From Polynucleobacter sp. MWH-UH24A (GTDB lineage Bacteria > Pseudomonadota > Gammaproteobacteria > Burkholderiales > Burkholderiaceae): a stretch of DNA of 64,000 nt. Below are positions 23,141 to 36,164 of this stretch, piece after piece. Position numbers and translations under genes: made by a program. The stretch spans positions 1 to 64,000 of the forward strand of contig NZ_CP061292.1 of the NCBI RefSeq assembly GCF_018687475.1, written 5' to 3'. How positions within the stretch are numbered: position 1 is the stretch's first letter; every line of letters starts with the position of its first letter. A model generated the notes under the pieces. That model ran no database searches and was not told where the DNA came from. It worked only from the letters and a program-made list of their open reading frames with translations.

Positions 23141-24289
23141 TTACCTCGTTTCCCCATTGTTAGAGGGGGTAAGCAGAACCCGAACAGAATCAGCCGTTTT
23201 TTTGCCATCAAAATCAAGCCAAGCCTTTTCCGAAAAGTCATAAAGTTTGCAGGTCTTGGCGGTATCAAAATACCACTTCCAAGAGAATGGTTGAACAATA
23301 ATTCGTTCTGGCAATAGGGTTTCAAGCCGATTTTGGGCTGCCTGAAGGTTGTAAAGGGGGACGCTCATATCCACATGATGAGCGGTATGTTCCATGATGT
23401 GATGCATCAAGGCGCCCCAATAGAAGCCAAAAGTTAAGTGAACTGTGGTTGATACAAAAGGCTGCGCCCTTAACCACTCTGATTTATTGTCGTACCAACA
23501 AACTGCTGGATGGGTATGGTGTACATAGACCACAAATCCAATCATCCCGTTCCAAAATAAGTAGGGCAGCACAAAGCCACACAGTAATGCGATCAGAACA
23601 GATTGCCCAGTATTGACGGCAAAAAAGCTCAAAAGACCAATCCAGATTAGGGCAAAGGCACTAACCAAAAGATTATCTTTTATGAAAATAGAACGATCCG
23701 CTGGGCGATATTTTTTATTTGGGAAGAACATTTTGTTCCACCATATTTCAATCAAATAATAAGTAACGGGCCCCCAGCCACTTCGATAATGCCTCTCTAA
23801 AAATTGACGCCATTTAGGCAGTGCATCGTATTCTGTCTTTGAAAGTGGCGCCCATACGAAATCAAAACCCTTGAGGTTGGTTTGTCCGTGATGGACAACG
23901 TTATGCCCGATATCCCATAGGCTGTATGGGGTAAGTGATGGCAAAAAAGCAATCCGTCCAAGCACTTTATTTAAGGCGCGATGGGGGGTAAAGCTTTGAT
24001 GGCACGCGTCGTGCCCCAAAATAAAGATTCTTCCCGTTATAAAGCCAGCAATTACTCCGAAGAGAACCTTAATCAGAATATTCTCAAAATACACCGTAGC
24101 AGCAATGCTTAGAATCCATAAGACGGCATCGAGAACTAGTAGCAAAATTGCCTTAAACGTTCTAGCCTCGGTCATTGGGCTTAGCCATGACCGAATAACC
24201 TTGCGGTGAGGAAGGGGAAGATCTGGGCTGAGGGGTGCCGGATTAACCAATGCTTGGTTGGAATGGAGGGCGCTATTTAGCTCTGACAC
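23141..24289 (-). CDS. Membrane fatty acid desaturase
   Basis: This is a di-iron membrane desaturase that would introduce a double bond in acyl chains; regiospecificity is not clear. The 382-residue protein has the three histidine boxes HDACH (93-97), HNVVHH (129-134) and HTAHH (301-305), separated by hydrophobic pairs of helices. An extra YVHHTH lies at about 255-260. The first helix pair spans about residues 45-90. It is transcribed away from the tRNA-Arg gene and towards the small CxxC gene. A role in membrane fluidity is an inference. Confidence 0.9.
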   Translation of the reverse strand: MSELNSALHSNQALVNPAPLSPDLPLPHRKVIRSWLSPMTEARTFKAILLLVLDAVLWILSIAATVYFENILIKVLFGVIAGFITGRIFILGHDACHQSFTPHRALNKVLGRIAFLPSLTPYSLWDIGHNVVHHGQTNLKGFDFVWAPLSKTEYDALPKWRQFLERHYRSGWGPVTYYLIEIWWNKMFFPNKKYRPADRSIFIKDNLLVSAFALIWIGLLSFFAVNTGQSVLIALLCGFVLPYLFWNGMIGFVVYVHHTHPAVCWYDNKSEWLRAQPFVSTTVHLTFGFYWGALMHHIMEHTAHHVDMSVPLYNLQAAQNRLETLLPERIIVQPFSWKWYFDTAKTCKLYDFSEKAWLDFDGKKTADSVRVLLTPSNNGETR

Positions 24290-24357
24290 AGTGACTTTCT
24301 TAAGATCCTCAAATCATAGTGGTTTTTTTGGATTTCGGTGTTACACAATGATGAAAC

Positions 24358-24433
24358 TGGCGCGCCCGGCAGGAATCGAACCTGCGACCCTTGGCTTCGG
24401 AGGCCAATACTCTATCCACTGAGCTACGGGCGC
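24358..24433 (-). tRNA. tRNA-Arg (anticodon CCG)
   Basis: On the minus strand the 76-nt cloverleaf has a perfect 7-bp acceptor stem (GCGCCCG with CGGGCGC). The anticodon stem TTGGC/GCCAA closes the loop CTCCGAA, giving CCG, which reads CGG codons. The T arm is CAGGTTCGATTCCTG, and CCA is encoded. It stands alone, with no integrase or phage remnant beside it. Confidence 0.96.
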
Positions 24434-24531
24434 ATTTAGGACTAATCAGTATGTATTGTAAGTGCCTGAAACCAGGATGCTCTAGGTATAATTTATGCCA
24501 TTCCTAATTAACCACACTTTTTCAAACCACT

Positions 24532-25056
24532 ATGAGCGAAGAGCACGGTAATTTAATTAAAAATACAAAGCAACTGAGTGTCGCAGTAATTGCAAGTTTT
24601 TTTGTACCCCTCATTATTATTTTCTTATTGATCGTTTACGTTAGCAGTGGGAAAAATAAGCAGAATGTGGCTTCGGAAAAAAGTACGGAGATATTAATTA
24701 AGCCGGTTGGTAAATTAAATTTCAAGGATGCGAGTGCTCCACGTGAAGTGCAAACCGGTGAGGCGGTTTATAAAACGGTGTGCGCTTCTTGCCATAACTC
24801 CGGCGCTGCTGGTGCTCCAAAGTATGGGGATTCGTCTTCCTGGGGCGGTAGACTTGCCAAGGGTTACGATGCTCTTTATGCATCGGTTATGAAAGGTAAG
24901 GGTGCTATGCCTGCCCGTGGCGGTGCAAGTCCAACCGATGTTAGTGATTATGAAATTGCACGATCGGTTGTTTATCTTGCAAATTCAGCCGGCGGTAAAT
25001 TTACTGAGCCCAAGGCTCCAGCCTCGGCACAAGCTCCGGCAGAACCAGCAAAGTAA
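24532..25056 (+). CDS. Membrane-anchored cytochrome c (cytochrome c5-like)
   Basis: This is a monohaem c-type cytochrome, probably an electron carrier on the periplasmic face of the inner membrane. The 174-residue protein has one uncleaved N-terminal helix (about residues 15-38), a linker, and a haem-binding CASCH (84-88) within TVCASCHNSGAAGAPKYGD. A methionine in KGAMPARGG (about 126) is the likely axial ligand. The tail is alanine- and proline-rich. TATAAT (24487-24492) lies 40 bp upstream of the ATG as a possible -10, without a convincing -35. It ends directly against the convergent rsmI with no gap. Confidence 0.9.
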   Translation: MSEEHGNLIKNTKQLSVAVIASFFVPLIIIFLLIVYVSSGKNKQNVASEKSTEILIKPVGKLNFKDASAPREVQTGEAVYKTVCASCHNSGAAGAPKYGDSSSWGGRLAKGYDALYASVMKGKGAMPARGGASPTDVSDYEIARSVVYLANSAGGKFTEPKAPASAQAPAEPAK

Positions 25057-25974
25057 TTAACCACCACCTTTTTTTGCTGCAAGAGCAAGATCGTAGGCCT
25101 CATTTTTTTGAAGGCCATACATTGATTGCAAAACTATTGAAAGATCTTTGCTGCTCAATTGCTTAGAAAGTAATTGAGCTAAGTGCCAAGGCTCATGGTT
25201 TTCCGAAATAGTTTTGCGATTATTTCCTTCCAGGATAAAAACAAATTCACCTTTCAAGTGGTTGGGATTTTCAAGCCATCCTGGGATTTCATCGGGCCTT
25301 AATAAAAAAAGGCTTTCAAATTTCTTACTAAGCTCCCGCCCAATACTTAGGCGACGACCATTGCCGAGAAGTTCGCTAAATCGAATTAAGGTTTTGGCCA
25401 AGCGATGTGGGCTTTCATAAAAAATGGTTGGAATCGGGCTTTCAATCATTAAGCGAAGCGCCTCCTCAAAATCATTTTTTGTGGTTGGTAAAAAACCAAG
25501 AAATTGAAACTGTCCGCGGGAGGCAATCATGACCTCACCAGCGATCGAGAGCATGGCGGTTAATGCGCTTGGGCCTGGGATTGGAATAGTTTGATAGCCA
25601 TTAATTTGAACCTCAGCAACCAATCGAGCCCCAGGATCGGAAACTCCCGGGGTACCTGCGTCGGATAGATAGGCCCATCGTTCTCCCGCCTGAAGGTGAT
25701 CCATAAGCTTTTTTGCTGCCTCAATCTCATTGTGCTCATGAATTGCCACCATTGGCTTTCTGATTCCATAATGTTTGAGAAGCAATAGGCTATGACGCTT
25801 ATCTTCACAGGCAATTCCGTCAACAAGGTTCAGAATATGCAATGCCCTTAATGTAATGTCGCCAAGATTTCCGATGGGGGTAGCAATGACATACAAACTG
25901 GCACTTGGAAAGTCCTGATTTTGAAATGCACTGAGTGACGGTATTTCCAACGTTAGGGGCCCCCTTAGAATCAA
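25057..25974 (-). CDS. rsmI: 16S rRNA (cytidine1402-2'-O)-methyltransferase RsmI
   Basis: RsmI methylates the 2'-O of C1402 in the 16S decoding centre. The 305-residue protein is a tetrapyrrole-methylase-fold enzyme. Its signature LYVIATPIGNLGDITLRAL lies near residues 27-45, followed by DAGTPGVSDPGARLV and PGPSALTAMLSIAG. The ATG at 25974 gives a 25-residue N-terminal extension before that core; a start further in is possible. It is divergent from diaA, with a 77-bp gap. In enterobacteria rsmI, lpoA, yraN, diaA and dolP are neighbours; here lpoA and yraN are missing and rsmI is inverted. Confidence 0.93.
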   Translation of the reverse strand: MILRGPLTLEIPSLSAFQNQDFPSASLYVIATPIGNLGDITLRALHILNLVDGIACEDKRHSLLLLKHYGIRKPMVAIHEHNEIEAAKKLMDHLQAGERWAYLSDAGTPGVSDPGARLVAEVQINGYQTIPIPGPSALTAMLSIAGEVMIASRGQFQFLGFLPTTKNDFEEALRLMIESPIPTIFYESPHRLAKTLIRFSELLGNGRRLSIGRELSKKFESLFLLRPDEIPGWLENPNHLKGEFVFILEGNNRKTISENHEPWHLAQLLSKQLSSKDLSIVLQSMYGLQKNEAYDLALAAKKGGG

Positions 25975-26051
25975 TTATCTCCGCAAATGAATTGAAATGA
26001 AAATCGCCTGGAGATAGATTTGGGGATGGCAAAACAGAGCATAATATTGTG

Positions 26052-26660
26052 ATGAAAACAAAACCATTAGACGAGCTAAAAACTAGAGCCCATCAGCACT
26101 TTGTCGATAGTATTGCGACAAAGCAATTGGGCGCCCAATCATTACCTTTGGATCTTGCGCGAGCCATTTTATTAATCACCCGGTCCATTGAAGCGGATGG
26201 AAAAATAATGGCTTGTGGCAATGGCGGATCTGCAGCGGATGCGCAACATTTTGCAGCCGAACTGATGGGTCGGTTTGAGCGCGAGCGCCGTGAGTTGGCG
26301 GCCCTTGCACTGACAACCGATTCGTCGATATTGACAGCGATCGGGAATGACTACAGCTATGAGGAAGTGTTTAGTAAACAGGTCCGGGGCATCGGACGTT
26401 CGGGCGATGTTTTGATTGCAATATCAACATCTGGGAATTCAAAGAATGTGATTAAGGCGATTGAGGCTGCCAAGAAGATTGGTATTCATATTGTTGCAAT
26501 GACGGGTAATGGTGGCGGCAAGATCGCTGCTTTGTTAAGCGGCGAAGATGTTCACCTATGTGTCCCAGCAACCCGCACAGCACGTATTCAAGAGACCCAT
26601 TTACTTTTATTGCACTGCCTTTGCGATGGTGTTGACCATGTTCTATTTGGTGAGGATTGA
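26052..26660 (+). CDS. diaA: SIS-domain protein, DnaA initiator-associating protein DiaA / phosphoheptose isomerase-like
   Basis: This is a SIS-fold protein of the GmhA/DiaA group. DiaA binds DnaA as a tetramer and promotes orderly initiation; GmhA isomerises sedoheptulose-7-phosphate. The 202-residue sequence has ACGNGGSAADAQHFAAELMGRF and the sugar-phosphate loop ISTSGNSKNVIKAI. I favour DiaA because of the neighbours rsmI and dolP, which match the enterobacterial yraO context, but sequence alone does not exclude isomerase activity. GTG at 26049 is an alternative start. dolP follows 1 bp later. Confidence 0.8.
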   Translation: MKTKPLDELKTRAHQHFVDSIATKQLGAQSLPLDLARAILLITRSIEADGKIMACGNGGSAADAQHFAAELMGRFERERRELAALALTTDSSILTAIGNDYSYEEVFSKQVRGIGRSGDVLIAISTSGNSKNVIKAIEAAKKIGIHIVAMTGNGGGKIAALLSGEDVHLCVPATRTARIQETHLLLLHCLCDGVDHVLFGED

Positions 26661-26661
26661 A

Positions 26662-27306
26662 ATGATGCGACTTGTTAAAATAGTCTGTGCGGTTCTGTTT
26701 GCGCTTCAGCTTTCCGCCTGTGGCGTTTTGGTGGTTGGTGGCATGGTTGGTGGAGCAACCATATTGGCTGATCGCAGAACACCTGCGGTTCAGGCAATTG
26801 ATTTGGGAGTTGAGATCGAGGCCAACAGCCAGCTTTCAAAAAAATTTGGCGATTCAGCCCACATTGTGGTTGTGTCTTTTAATCAGAAAGTTCTCCTAAT
26901 TGGCGAGGCAAAAGACGACACCATTAAAACTCAGGCGGGCAATGACGTGAAAGCGATGAAAAATGTTCGCTCTTTATTTAACGAAATCGTGATTGGACCC
27001 AATAGTTCTTTGGGCCAGCGAGCAAGCGATGCGTATATGGCCTCCAGCATCAAAACCCAACTGATTTTTAGCCCTGACGTTCCTTCAAATTCCATGAATA
27101 TCTCGGTAGAGAGTGGCAAGGTCTATCTCATGGGTATTTTGACCCAGCAAGAGGCCGATAAAGCCAAGCAAATTGTTAGTAAGGTAAGCGGTGTGAAGCA
27201 GGTATTTGCCTTTTTTGACATTATTTCGGAGGCCGAAAAACGGCGCCTGGAACAAGAAGGTAAGGCAAGAACTTCACAGCCGGACACCAACCCAGCCCCA
27301 AATTAA
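26662..27306 (+). CDS. dolP: BON-domain outer-membrane lipoprotein DolP (YraP)
   Basis: DolP is a division- and outer-membrane-integrity lipoprotein. From ATG 26662 it has 214 residues. It has a signal peptide with lipobox LSAC and lipidated Cys20, followed by a glycine-rich segment VGGMVGGATILADRRTP. Two BON domains follow (about residues 45-115 and 120-195). The second contains GKVYLMGILTQQEADKAKQIVSKVSGV. A GAGGA site lies 5-9 bp upstream. It follows diaA by 1 bp, so the two are one transcription unit. The C-terminal tail is polar and proline-rich. Confidence 0.92.
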   Translation: MMRLVKIVCAVLFALQLSACGVLVVGGMVGGATILADRRTPAVQAIDLGVEIEANSQLSKKFGDSAHIVVVSFNQKVLLIGEAKDDTIKTQAGNDVKAMKNVRSLFNEIVIGPNSSLGQRASDAYMASSIKTQLIFSPDVPSNSMNISVESGKVYLMGILTQQEADKAKQIVSKVSGVKQVFAFFDIISEAEKRRLEQEGKARTSQPDTNPAPN

Positions 27307-27721
27307 AGTTGGATTAATTTTGGCTCTAATTTATAAGTGTTTACCCTAGTATAGTAAGACTCAACTTTTATTAGAAATTAAGCTCTTACCACTATATGTC
27401 CCCAAGTCATTGATTTTATTGTGTCCAAAGTTAATCGAGTTAATTATGGTCTTCTACAGCATAAAAATATTTGTAAGAAGGTGTTGACATCACACTAAGG
27501 GTATGTCATAGTTATGGACTTCGCTGAATTTCCATGAATTATTTCTAGGGACAGCCTTCTTTAAAAATTAGTCAACCGATAATTGTGGGTACTGAGTAGA
27601 GGCATCCAGTCCTTCGGGACAGATGTAAATAAACAGTACTCATAGACAGTAAAAATGATTTGGTTTTTTACCAAGTCAATTTCTTAAATGAGTGCGACGA
27701 ACCGCAAGGTTCACAGGAATT
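27307..27721 (+). promoter_or_regulatory. rrn leader region: promoter, boxA, processing stem
   Basis: This 415-bp gene-free stretch carries the rrn promoter: TTGACA (27484-27489) and CATAGT (27507-27512), with a 17-bp spacer. An A/T-rich UP-like tract precedes it (about 27460-27478). A boxA-like CCTTCTTTAAAAATTA (27555-27570) is followed directly by the 5' half of the 16S processing stem (27571-27593). Between 27307 and 27450 I see only AT-rich sequence without a clear terminator. Confidence 0.75.
27571..27593 (+). other. 5' strand of the 16S rRNA processing stem
   Basis: GTCAACCGATAATTGTGGGTACT pairs with the segment at 29278-29300 downstream of 16S, with two internal mismatches. The stem loops out the whole 16S gene and should be an RNase III substrate. 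Confidence 0.8.
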
Positions 27722-29257
<1,536 letters not shown>

Positions 29258-29277
29258 GAGAATGATGCTAAAACTTT

Positions 29278-29300
29278 AGTGCCCACACTTATCGGTTGAC
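29278..29300 (+). other. 3' strand of the 16S rRNA processing stem
   Basis: AGTGCCCACACTTATCGGTTGAC is the complement of 27571-27593. It lies between 16S and tRNA-Ile, 21 bp after the 16S end. Confidence 0.8.
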
Positions 29301-29312
29301 AAAAAACGCCAC

Positions 29313-29389
29313 GGGTCTGTAGCTCAGCTGGTTAGAGCACCGTCTTGATAAGGCGGGGGTCGTAGGTTCAAGTCCTACCAGACCCACCA
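29313..29389 (+). tRNA. tRNA-Ile (anticodon GAT)
   Basis: A 77-nt tRNA with acceptor GGGTCTG/CAGACCC, anticodon GAT in CTTGATAAG and encoded CCA. It is the first spacer tRNA of the rrn operon, as in most proteobacterial rrn operons. Confidence 0.97.
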
Positions 29390-29417
29390 TCAAGCGGCGG
29401 TACAGATTGCGGTCGAT

Positions 29418-29493
29418 GGGGGATTAGCTCAGCTGGGAGAGCACCTGCTTTGCAAGCAGGGGGTCGTCGGTTCGATCCCGTCATCCTCCACCA
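29418..29493 (+). tRNA. tRNA-Ala (anticodon TGC)
   Basis: A 76-nt tRNA with acceptor GGGGGAT/ATCCTCC (one G-U pair), anticodon TGC in TTTGCAA and encoded CCA. It is the second spacer tRNA, 28 bp after tRNA-Ile. Confidence 0.97.
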
Positions 29494-29548
29494 TCATTAA
29501 ATGTCAAAACAAAGCATTGCTGCAGTGTTTTGTTTTGCCATTTATGGC

Positions 29549-29607
29549 TGTTCTTTAACAATTTGAGTAAGCAATGCGTTTGATGCATCTTTGAGAGTGC
29601 ATCAAAC
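29549..29607 (+). promoter_or_regulatory. Spacer boxA and adjacent hairpin before 23S
   Basis: TGTTCTTTAACAATT (29549-29563) is a near-consensus boxA antitermination element. Just after it is a perfect 10-bp inverted repeat, GTTTGATGCA (29578-29587) and TGCATCAAAC (29598-29607), with a 10-nt loop. The segment between them (29561-29576) can pair with 32664-32679 beyond 23S. Confidence 0.75.
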
Positions 29608-29730
29608 AACAAGTAGTATGGGTAGTGATTGAATCATCAGTAATACAAATGAGTTTTATCAAGTTTGGATTACGGCAAACATGTCAGAAGTAAAACCTGT
29701 AACCGGTATCAGTAATGGTGCTCGTTATAG

Positions 29731-32600
<2,870 letters not shown>

Positions 32601-32622
32601 CTATAACCAGCACCATTGTGCT

Positions 32623-32711
32623 GAAGTTTGCGTGATTCAAGTCACTATCGATATTAAGCAATACATTGCTTGCTCAAATTGGGTTGTTTCTTTAGAAACA
32701 ACCTACCATCT
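32623..32711 (+). other. 23S-5S spacer with processing stems
   Basis: TGATTCAAGTCACTA (32633-32647) complements TAGTGATTGAATCA (29623-29636) with one bulged base, and 32664-32679 complements 29561-29576; both extend the 23S processing stem. A perfect 9-bp hairpin GGTTGTTTC/GAAACAACC with loop TTTA (32682-32703) lies just before 5S and probably marks its 5' processing. Confidence 0.7.
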
Positions 32712-32829
32712 ACGCCCGGTGACCATAGCGAGTTGGAACCACCCCTTCCCATCCCGAACAGGACCGTGAAACGACTCAACGCCGATGATAGTGCGGATTA
32801 CCCGTGTGAAAGTAGGTAATTGCCGGGCA
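32712..32829 (+). rRNA. rrf: 5S ribosomal RNA
   Basis: The terminal helix pairs GCCCGG (32714-32719) with CCGGGC (32823-32828). The internal CCCATCCCGAACAG is the standard loop sequence. Exact ends are uncertain by a few bases. Confidence 0.93.
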
Positions 32830-32840
32830 CCAATGTGTGA

Positions 32841-32870
32841 CGCCCAGACCCCTACGGTCTGGGCGTTTTC
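32841..32870 (+). terminator. Intrinsic terminator of the rrn operon
   Basis: A perfect 10-bp G+C-rich stem, CGCCCAGACC (32841-32850) and GGTCTGGGCG (32856-32865), with a 5-nt loop, is followed by TTTTC. Confidence 0.93.
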
Positions 32871-32894
32871 ACTTGTGGAAGAAGGACTTGCGGA

Positions 32895-32923
32895 TTGACA
32901 GTATTGACCGAACAAGAGAAAAT
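32895..32923 (+). promoter_or_regulatory. Candidate promoter of the tRNA-tuf operon
   Basis: TTGACA (32895-32900) and GAAAAT (32918-32923) are spaced by 17 bp. Transcription would begin about 5 nt before tRNA-Tyr. The -35 is perfect and the -10 is 4 of 6. Confidence 0.6.
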
Positions 32924-32934
32924 GTACGGTTCTC

Positions 32935-33020
32935 GGAGAGATGCCCGAGCGGCTAAAGGGGGCAGACTGTAAATCTGTTGGCTTACGCCTACGTTGGTTC
33001 GAATCCAACTCTCTCCACCA
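32935..33020 (+). tRNA. tRNA-Tyr (anticodon GTA)
   Basis: An 86-nt tRNA with the long variable arm of the class, acceptor GGAGAGA/TCTCTCC, anticodon GTA in CTGTAAATC and encoded CCA. It is the first of three tRNAs before tuf, as in the classic proteobacterial tufB operon. Confidence 0.96.
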
Positions 33021-33093
33021 GATGAATAGGTAGCAAAAGAAGTAGGAGCGGAATAAGTGAAGTATGAGTGGATGTAATTAAGCAGTTTTGATT

Positions 33094-33167
33094 GCGGGTG
33101 TAGCTCAATGGTAGAGCTGAAGCCTTCCAAGCTTATGACGAGGGTTCGATTCCCTTCACCCGCTCCA
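33094..33167 (+). tRNA. tRNA-Gly (anticodon TCC)
   Basis: A 74-nt tRNA with acceptor GCGGGTG/CACCCGC, anticodon TCC in the loop CTTCCAA and encoded CCA. Confidence 0.96.
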
Positions 33168-33217
33168 GCTTTTGGTAGTTCATGTGCAGTATCGACGCAG
33201 TGTGATGTTAGAGCGCT

Positions 33218-33292
<75 letters not shown>

Positions 33293-33344
33293 GTTTTTGT
33301 GGTTAATTTTTTTAGTGTGAATCAATTTGATTTAAGTAGATGAC

Positions 33345-34547
33345 AAGGCACCCAAAATGGCAAAAGAAAAATTTGAACGGACTAAACCCCATGTGAACGT
33401 TGGCACCATTGGTCACGTCGACCACGGTAAGACCACGCTCACCGCAGCAATTACCACCGTGCTCTCTAAGCTCTTTGGTGGCGAAGCCAAAGCGTACGAT
33501 CAGATCGATGCGGCTCCCGAAGAGAAGGCCCGTGGTATTACGATTAATACTGCCCACGTTGAGTACGAGACCAAGAACCGTCACTACGCGCACGTCGATT
33601 GCCCAGGCCATGCCGACTACGTGAAGAACATGATTACCGGTGCAGCGCAGATGGACGGCGCCATTTTGGTGGTCTCGGCCGCTGACGGCCCCATGCCCCA
33701 AACCCGTGAGCACATCCTCTTGGCTCGCCAAGTGGGCGTGCCTTACATCATCGTGTTTATGAACAAATGCGATATGGTGGACGACGCTGAACTCTTAGAA
33801 CTCGTGGAGATGGAAGTGCGTGAGCTGCTCTCCAAGTACGAGTTCCCAGGCGACGATACCCCGATCGTCAAGGGCTCTGCCAAGCTTGCCTTAGAAGGCG
33901 ACAAGGGTGAGCTCGGTGAAGGCGCGATCATGAAGCTTGCCGAAGCCTTAGACAGCTATATCCCCAATCCCGAGCGCGCGATTGATGGCGCGTTCTTGAT
34001 GCCAGTCGAAGACGTGTTCTCGATCTCTGGTCGTGGCACCGTGGTGACCGGTCGTGTCGAGCGCGGGATTGTGAAAGTCGGTGAAGAGATTGAGATCGTG
34101 GGCATTAAGCCAACACTGAAGACCACCTGTACTGGCGTGGAGATGTTCCGTAAACTGCTCGATCAAGGTCAAGCCGGCGACAACGTTGGTATTCTTTTGC
34201 GCGGTACCAAGCGCGAAGAAGTCGAGCGTGGCCAAGTATTAGCCAAGCCGGGCTCGATTACTCCCCACACCCACTTTACCGCCGAGGTTTATGTGTTGTC
34301 CAAAGATGAGGGCGGTCGTCATACCCCCTTCTTTAACAACTACCGTCCTCAGTTTTACTTCCGTACCACCGATGTCACCGGCTCGATTGAGTTGCCAAAA
34401 GACAAAGAAATGGTGATGCCTGGCGATAACGTCACCATCACCGTGAAGCTCATTGCCCCCATCGCCATGGAAGAGGGCTTGCGCTTTGCGATCCGTGAAG
34501 GCGGTCGTACCGTCGGTGCGGGCGTGGTTGCGAAGATTTTGGCTTAA
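33345..34547 (+). repeat. tuf repeat, copy 1
   Basis: This 1,203-bp block reads as identical to 49979-51181. It starts at the ribosome binding site (AAGGCACCCAAA) and stops exactly at the tuf stop codon. Flanking sequence on both sides is unrelated. Confidence 0.93.
33357..34547 (+). CDS. tuf: Elongation factor Tu, copy 1
   Basis: EF-Tu brings aminoacyl-tRNA to the ribosome as a GTP complex. The 396-residue protein has G1 GHVDHGKT (residues 18-25), G3 DCPGHADY and G4 NKCD. Domain 2 and domain 3 motifs are complete, ending GVVAKILA. It is identical in protein and, as read, in DNA to the copy at 49991. It sits after tRNA-Tyr-Gly-Thr and before tRNA-Trp-secE-nusG, the context called tufB in enterobacteria. 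Codons are strongly biased towards C- and G-ending forms, more than in the neighbours, as expected for very high expression. Confidence 0.98.
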   Translation: MAKEKFERTKPHVNVGTIGHVDHGKTTLTAAITTVLSKLFGGEAKAYDQIDAAPEEKARGITINTAHVEYETKNRHYAHVDCPGHADYVKNMITGAAQMDGAILVVSAADGPMPQTREHILLARQVGVPYIIVFMNKCDMVDDAELLELVEMEVRELLSKYEFPGDDTPIVKGSAKLALEGDKGELGEGAIMKLAEALDSYIPNPERAIDGAFLMPVEDVFSISGRGTVVTGRVERGIVKVGEEIEIVGIKPTLKTTCTGVEMFRKLLDQGQAGDNVGILLRGTKREEVERGQVLAKPGSITPHTHFTAEVYVLSKDEGGRHTPFFNNYRPQFYFRTTDVTGSIELPKDKEMVMPGDNVTITVKLIAPIAMEEGLRFAIREGGRTVGAGVVAKILA

Positions 34548-34556
34548 GAACGAATT

Positions 34557-34632
34557 AGGGGCGTAGCTCAATTGGCAGAGCGTTGGTCTCCAAAACCAAA
34601 GGTTGGGGGTTCGATGCCCTCCGCCCCTGCCA
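34557..34632 (+). tRNA. tRNA-Trp (anticodon CCA)
   Basis: A 76-nt tRNA with acceptor AGGGGCG/CGCCCCT, anticodon CCA in CTCCAAA and encoded terminal CCA. It lies 9 bp after the tuf stop and 26 bp before secE. Confidence 0.96.
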
Positions 34633-34658
34633 GCATTATTTTGTAAGCGGATTTGTAA

Positions 34659-35036
34659 ATGTCACAACAAACGATAGAAAGCTCGGAGCAGAAATCAGGC
34701 TGGGTTAGCCTTGTAGCGGTTGCTATTGTGATCGCTGCATTGGTTCTTTATTACACCCTGATTGATCAAGGATATTGGATTCGACTAGGTGCGTTATTAG
34801 GTGGCATTGCATTAGCAATTGTGTTGATGATTTTTTCGGCTGACGGTAAGCGTTTTATTGCCTACAGCAAGGACTCTTGGCTAGAGGTAAAAAAAGTAGT
34901 TTGGCCAAGTCGCCAAGAATCAACCCGAATGACCCTTGTAGTTTTTGGCTTCGTTTTGATTATGGCGCTCTTTTTATGGCTAATTGATAAATTAGTCGAA
35001 TGGCTTGTGTTTTCAATCTTTTTAGGCTGGAAGTGA
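34659..35036 (+). CDS. secE: Preprotein translocase subunit SecE
   Basis: SecE clamps SecY in the inner-membrane protein-export channel. The 125-residue protein is the three-helix proteobacterial form, with hydrophobic segments at about 16-33, 41-60 and 91-112. The conserved amphipathic motif EVKKVVWPSRQE lies at about 76-87. It is the first protein gene after tRNA-Trp and shares a transcript with nusG, which follows after 6 bp. Confidence 0.96.
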   Translation: MSQQTIESSEQKSGWVSLVAVAIVIAALVLYYTLIDQGYWIRLGALLGGIALAIVLMIFSADGKRFIAYSKDSWLEVKKVVWPSRQESTRMTLVVFGFVLIMALFLWLIDKLVEWLVFSIFLGWK

Positions 35037-35042
35037 GGCAAT

Positions 35043-35615
35043 ATGGTTGATGCTGATATGGTTTCAAACCCTCAGGCAACTGGCAATATGCGCTGGTATG
35101 TAATCCATGCCTATTCTGGTATGGAAAAGAGCGTCAAAAAAGGACTTGAAGAGCGAATTGCTCGCTCTGGGATGGCCGATAAGTTTGGCCGCATATTAGT
35201 CCCTTCAGAGGAAGTGGTAGAGGTTAAGTCGGGTCAAAAGGCCGTATCAGAGCGTCGATTTTTCCCCGGTTATGTATTAATTGAGATGGAAATGACCGAT
35301 GAAACCTGGCATTTGGTCAAAAACACCCCAAAAGTCACTGGTTTCGTAGGCGGTGTTCGTAATCGCCCATCCCCAATTTCAACTGCAGAAGTCAGCAAAA
35401 TCATGGACCAAATGCAGGCCGGGGTAGATAAGCCCAAGCCCAAGACCCTATTTGAGGTGGGTGAGATGGTTCGTGTCAAAGAAGGCCCATTTACCGATTT
35501 CAATGGAAATGTAGAAGAAGTGAATTACGAGAAGTCAAAACTCCGTGTTTCTGTTACAATTTTTGGTCGCGGTACTCCCGTTGAACTGGAATTTGGTCAA
35601 GTGGAGAAGATGTAA
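35043..35615 (+). CDS. nusG: Transcription termination/antitermination protein NusG
   Basis: NusG binds RNA polymerase, couples it to ribosomes and assists Rho and rrn antitermination. The 190-residue protein has the NGN domain (from [24 protein letters not shown], residues 16-39) and a C-terminal KOW domain with [16 protein letters not shown]. The ATG at 35043 adds about 15 residues before the usual start of homology; a start at the internal ATG before RWYVI is possible. It is 6 bp after secE and 115 bp before rplK. Confidence 0.95.
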   Translation: MVDADMVSNPQATGNMRWYVIHAYSGMEKSVKKGLEERIARSGMADKFGRILVPSEEVVEVKSGQKAVSERRFFPGYVLIEMEMTDETWHLVKNTPKVTGFVGGVRNRPSPISTAEVSKIMDQMQAGVDKPKPKTLFEVGEMVRVKEGPFTDFNGNVEEVNYEKSKLRVSVTIFGRGTPVELEFGQVEKM

Positions 35616-35730
35616 TTTATAGAAGTATCAAGTAGTAATCGAGGAGCGGATCTAGAACACGCCAATTCTGGTGAAGCGTTTACTCAACGGCGGTTAACAC
35701 AACCTGTTAGCGCGCTTTTTTGGAGCAAGT

Positions 35731-36162
35731 ATGGCAAAGAAAATTATTGGCTTTATTAAGCTGCAGATTCCTGCTGGTAAAGCAAATCCATCCCCACCCG
35801 TTGGTCCTGCATTAGGTCAGCGCGGCCTCAATATTATGGAATTCTGTAAAGCGTTTAATGCTCAAACTCAGAGCATGGAACCTGGCTTGCCGATTCCTGT
35901 TGTAATCACTGCTTTTGCGGACAAGAGCTTCTCGTTTGTGATGAAGACTCCACCCGCAACTATTTTGATTAAGAAAGCAGCAAAAATTGAGAAGGGCTCA
36001 CCCCGCCCTCATACCGATAAGGTTGGTAAGATCACTCGAGCTCAGGCTGAGGAAATTGCCAAGTTAAAAATGCCTGATTTAACCGCTGCAGATTTAGATG
36101 CTGCTGTGCGGACTGTGGCAGGCAGCGCCCGTTCGATGGGCATTACCGTGGAAGGAGTCTAA
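35731..36162 (+). CDS. rplK: 50S ribosomal protein L11
   Basis: L11 binds the GTPase-associated centre of 23S rRNA and is the thiostrepton-region protein. The 143-residue protein has the N-terminal [22 protein letters not shown] motif with the conserved prolines, and the C-terminal RNA-binding domain ending [19 protein letters not shown] site precedes the ATG. rplA follows 2 bp later, as in the L11 operon, where L1 represses its own mRNA. Confidence 0.96.
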   Translation: MAKKIIGFIKLQIPAGKANPSPPVGPALGQRGLNIMEFCKAFNAQTQSMEPGLPIPVVITAFADKSFSFVMKTPPATILIKKAAKIEKGSPRPHTDKVGKITRAQAEEIAKLKMPDLTAADLDAAVRTVAGSARSMGITVEGV

Positions 36163-36164
36163 GC

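Noticed and set aside
24358-24433. tRNA-Arg as an integration site for a mobile element
   Set aside because: No integrase, direct repeat of the tRNA 3' end or atypical genes were seen next to it.
26548-26661. Upstream extension of dolP into diaA
   Set aside because: A lipoprotein signal peptide begins at ATG 26662 with GAGGA just before it.
32682-32703. Perfect hairpin before 5S as a transcription terminator
   Set aside because: No U tract follows, and 5S and the true terminator at 32841-32870 lie downstream, so it is more likely a processing element.
33312-33731. Minus-strand frames antisense to both tuf copies
   Set aside because: Identical shadows in both copies result from the strong codon bias of tuf; no start signal or homology is seen.
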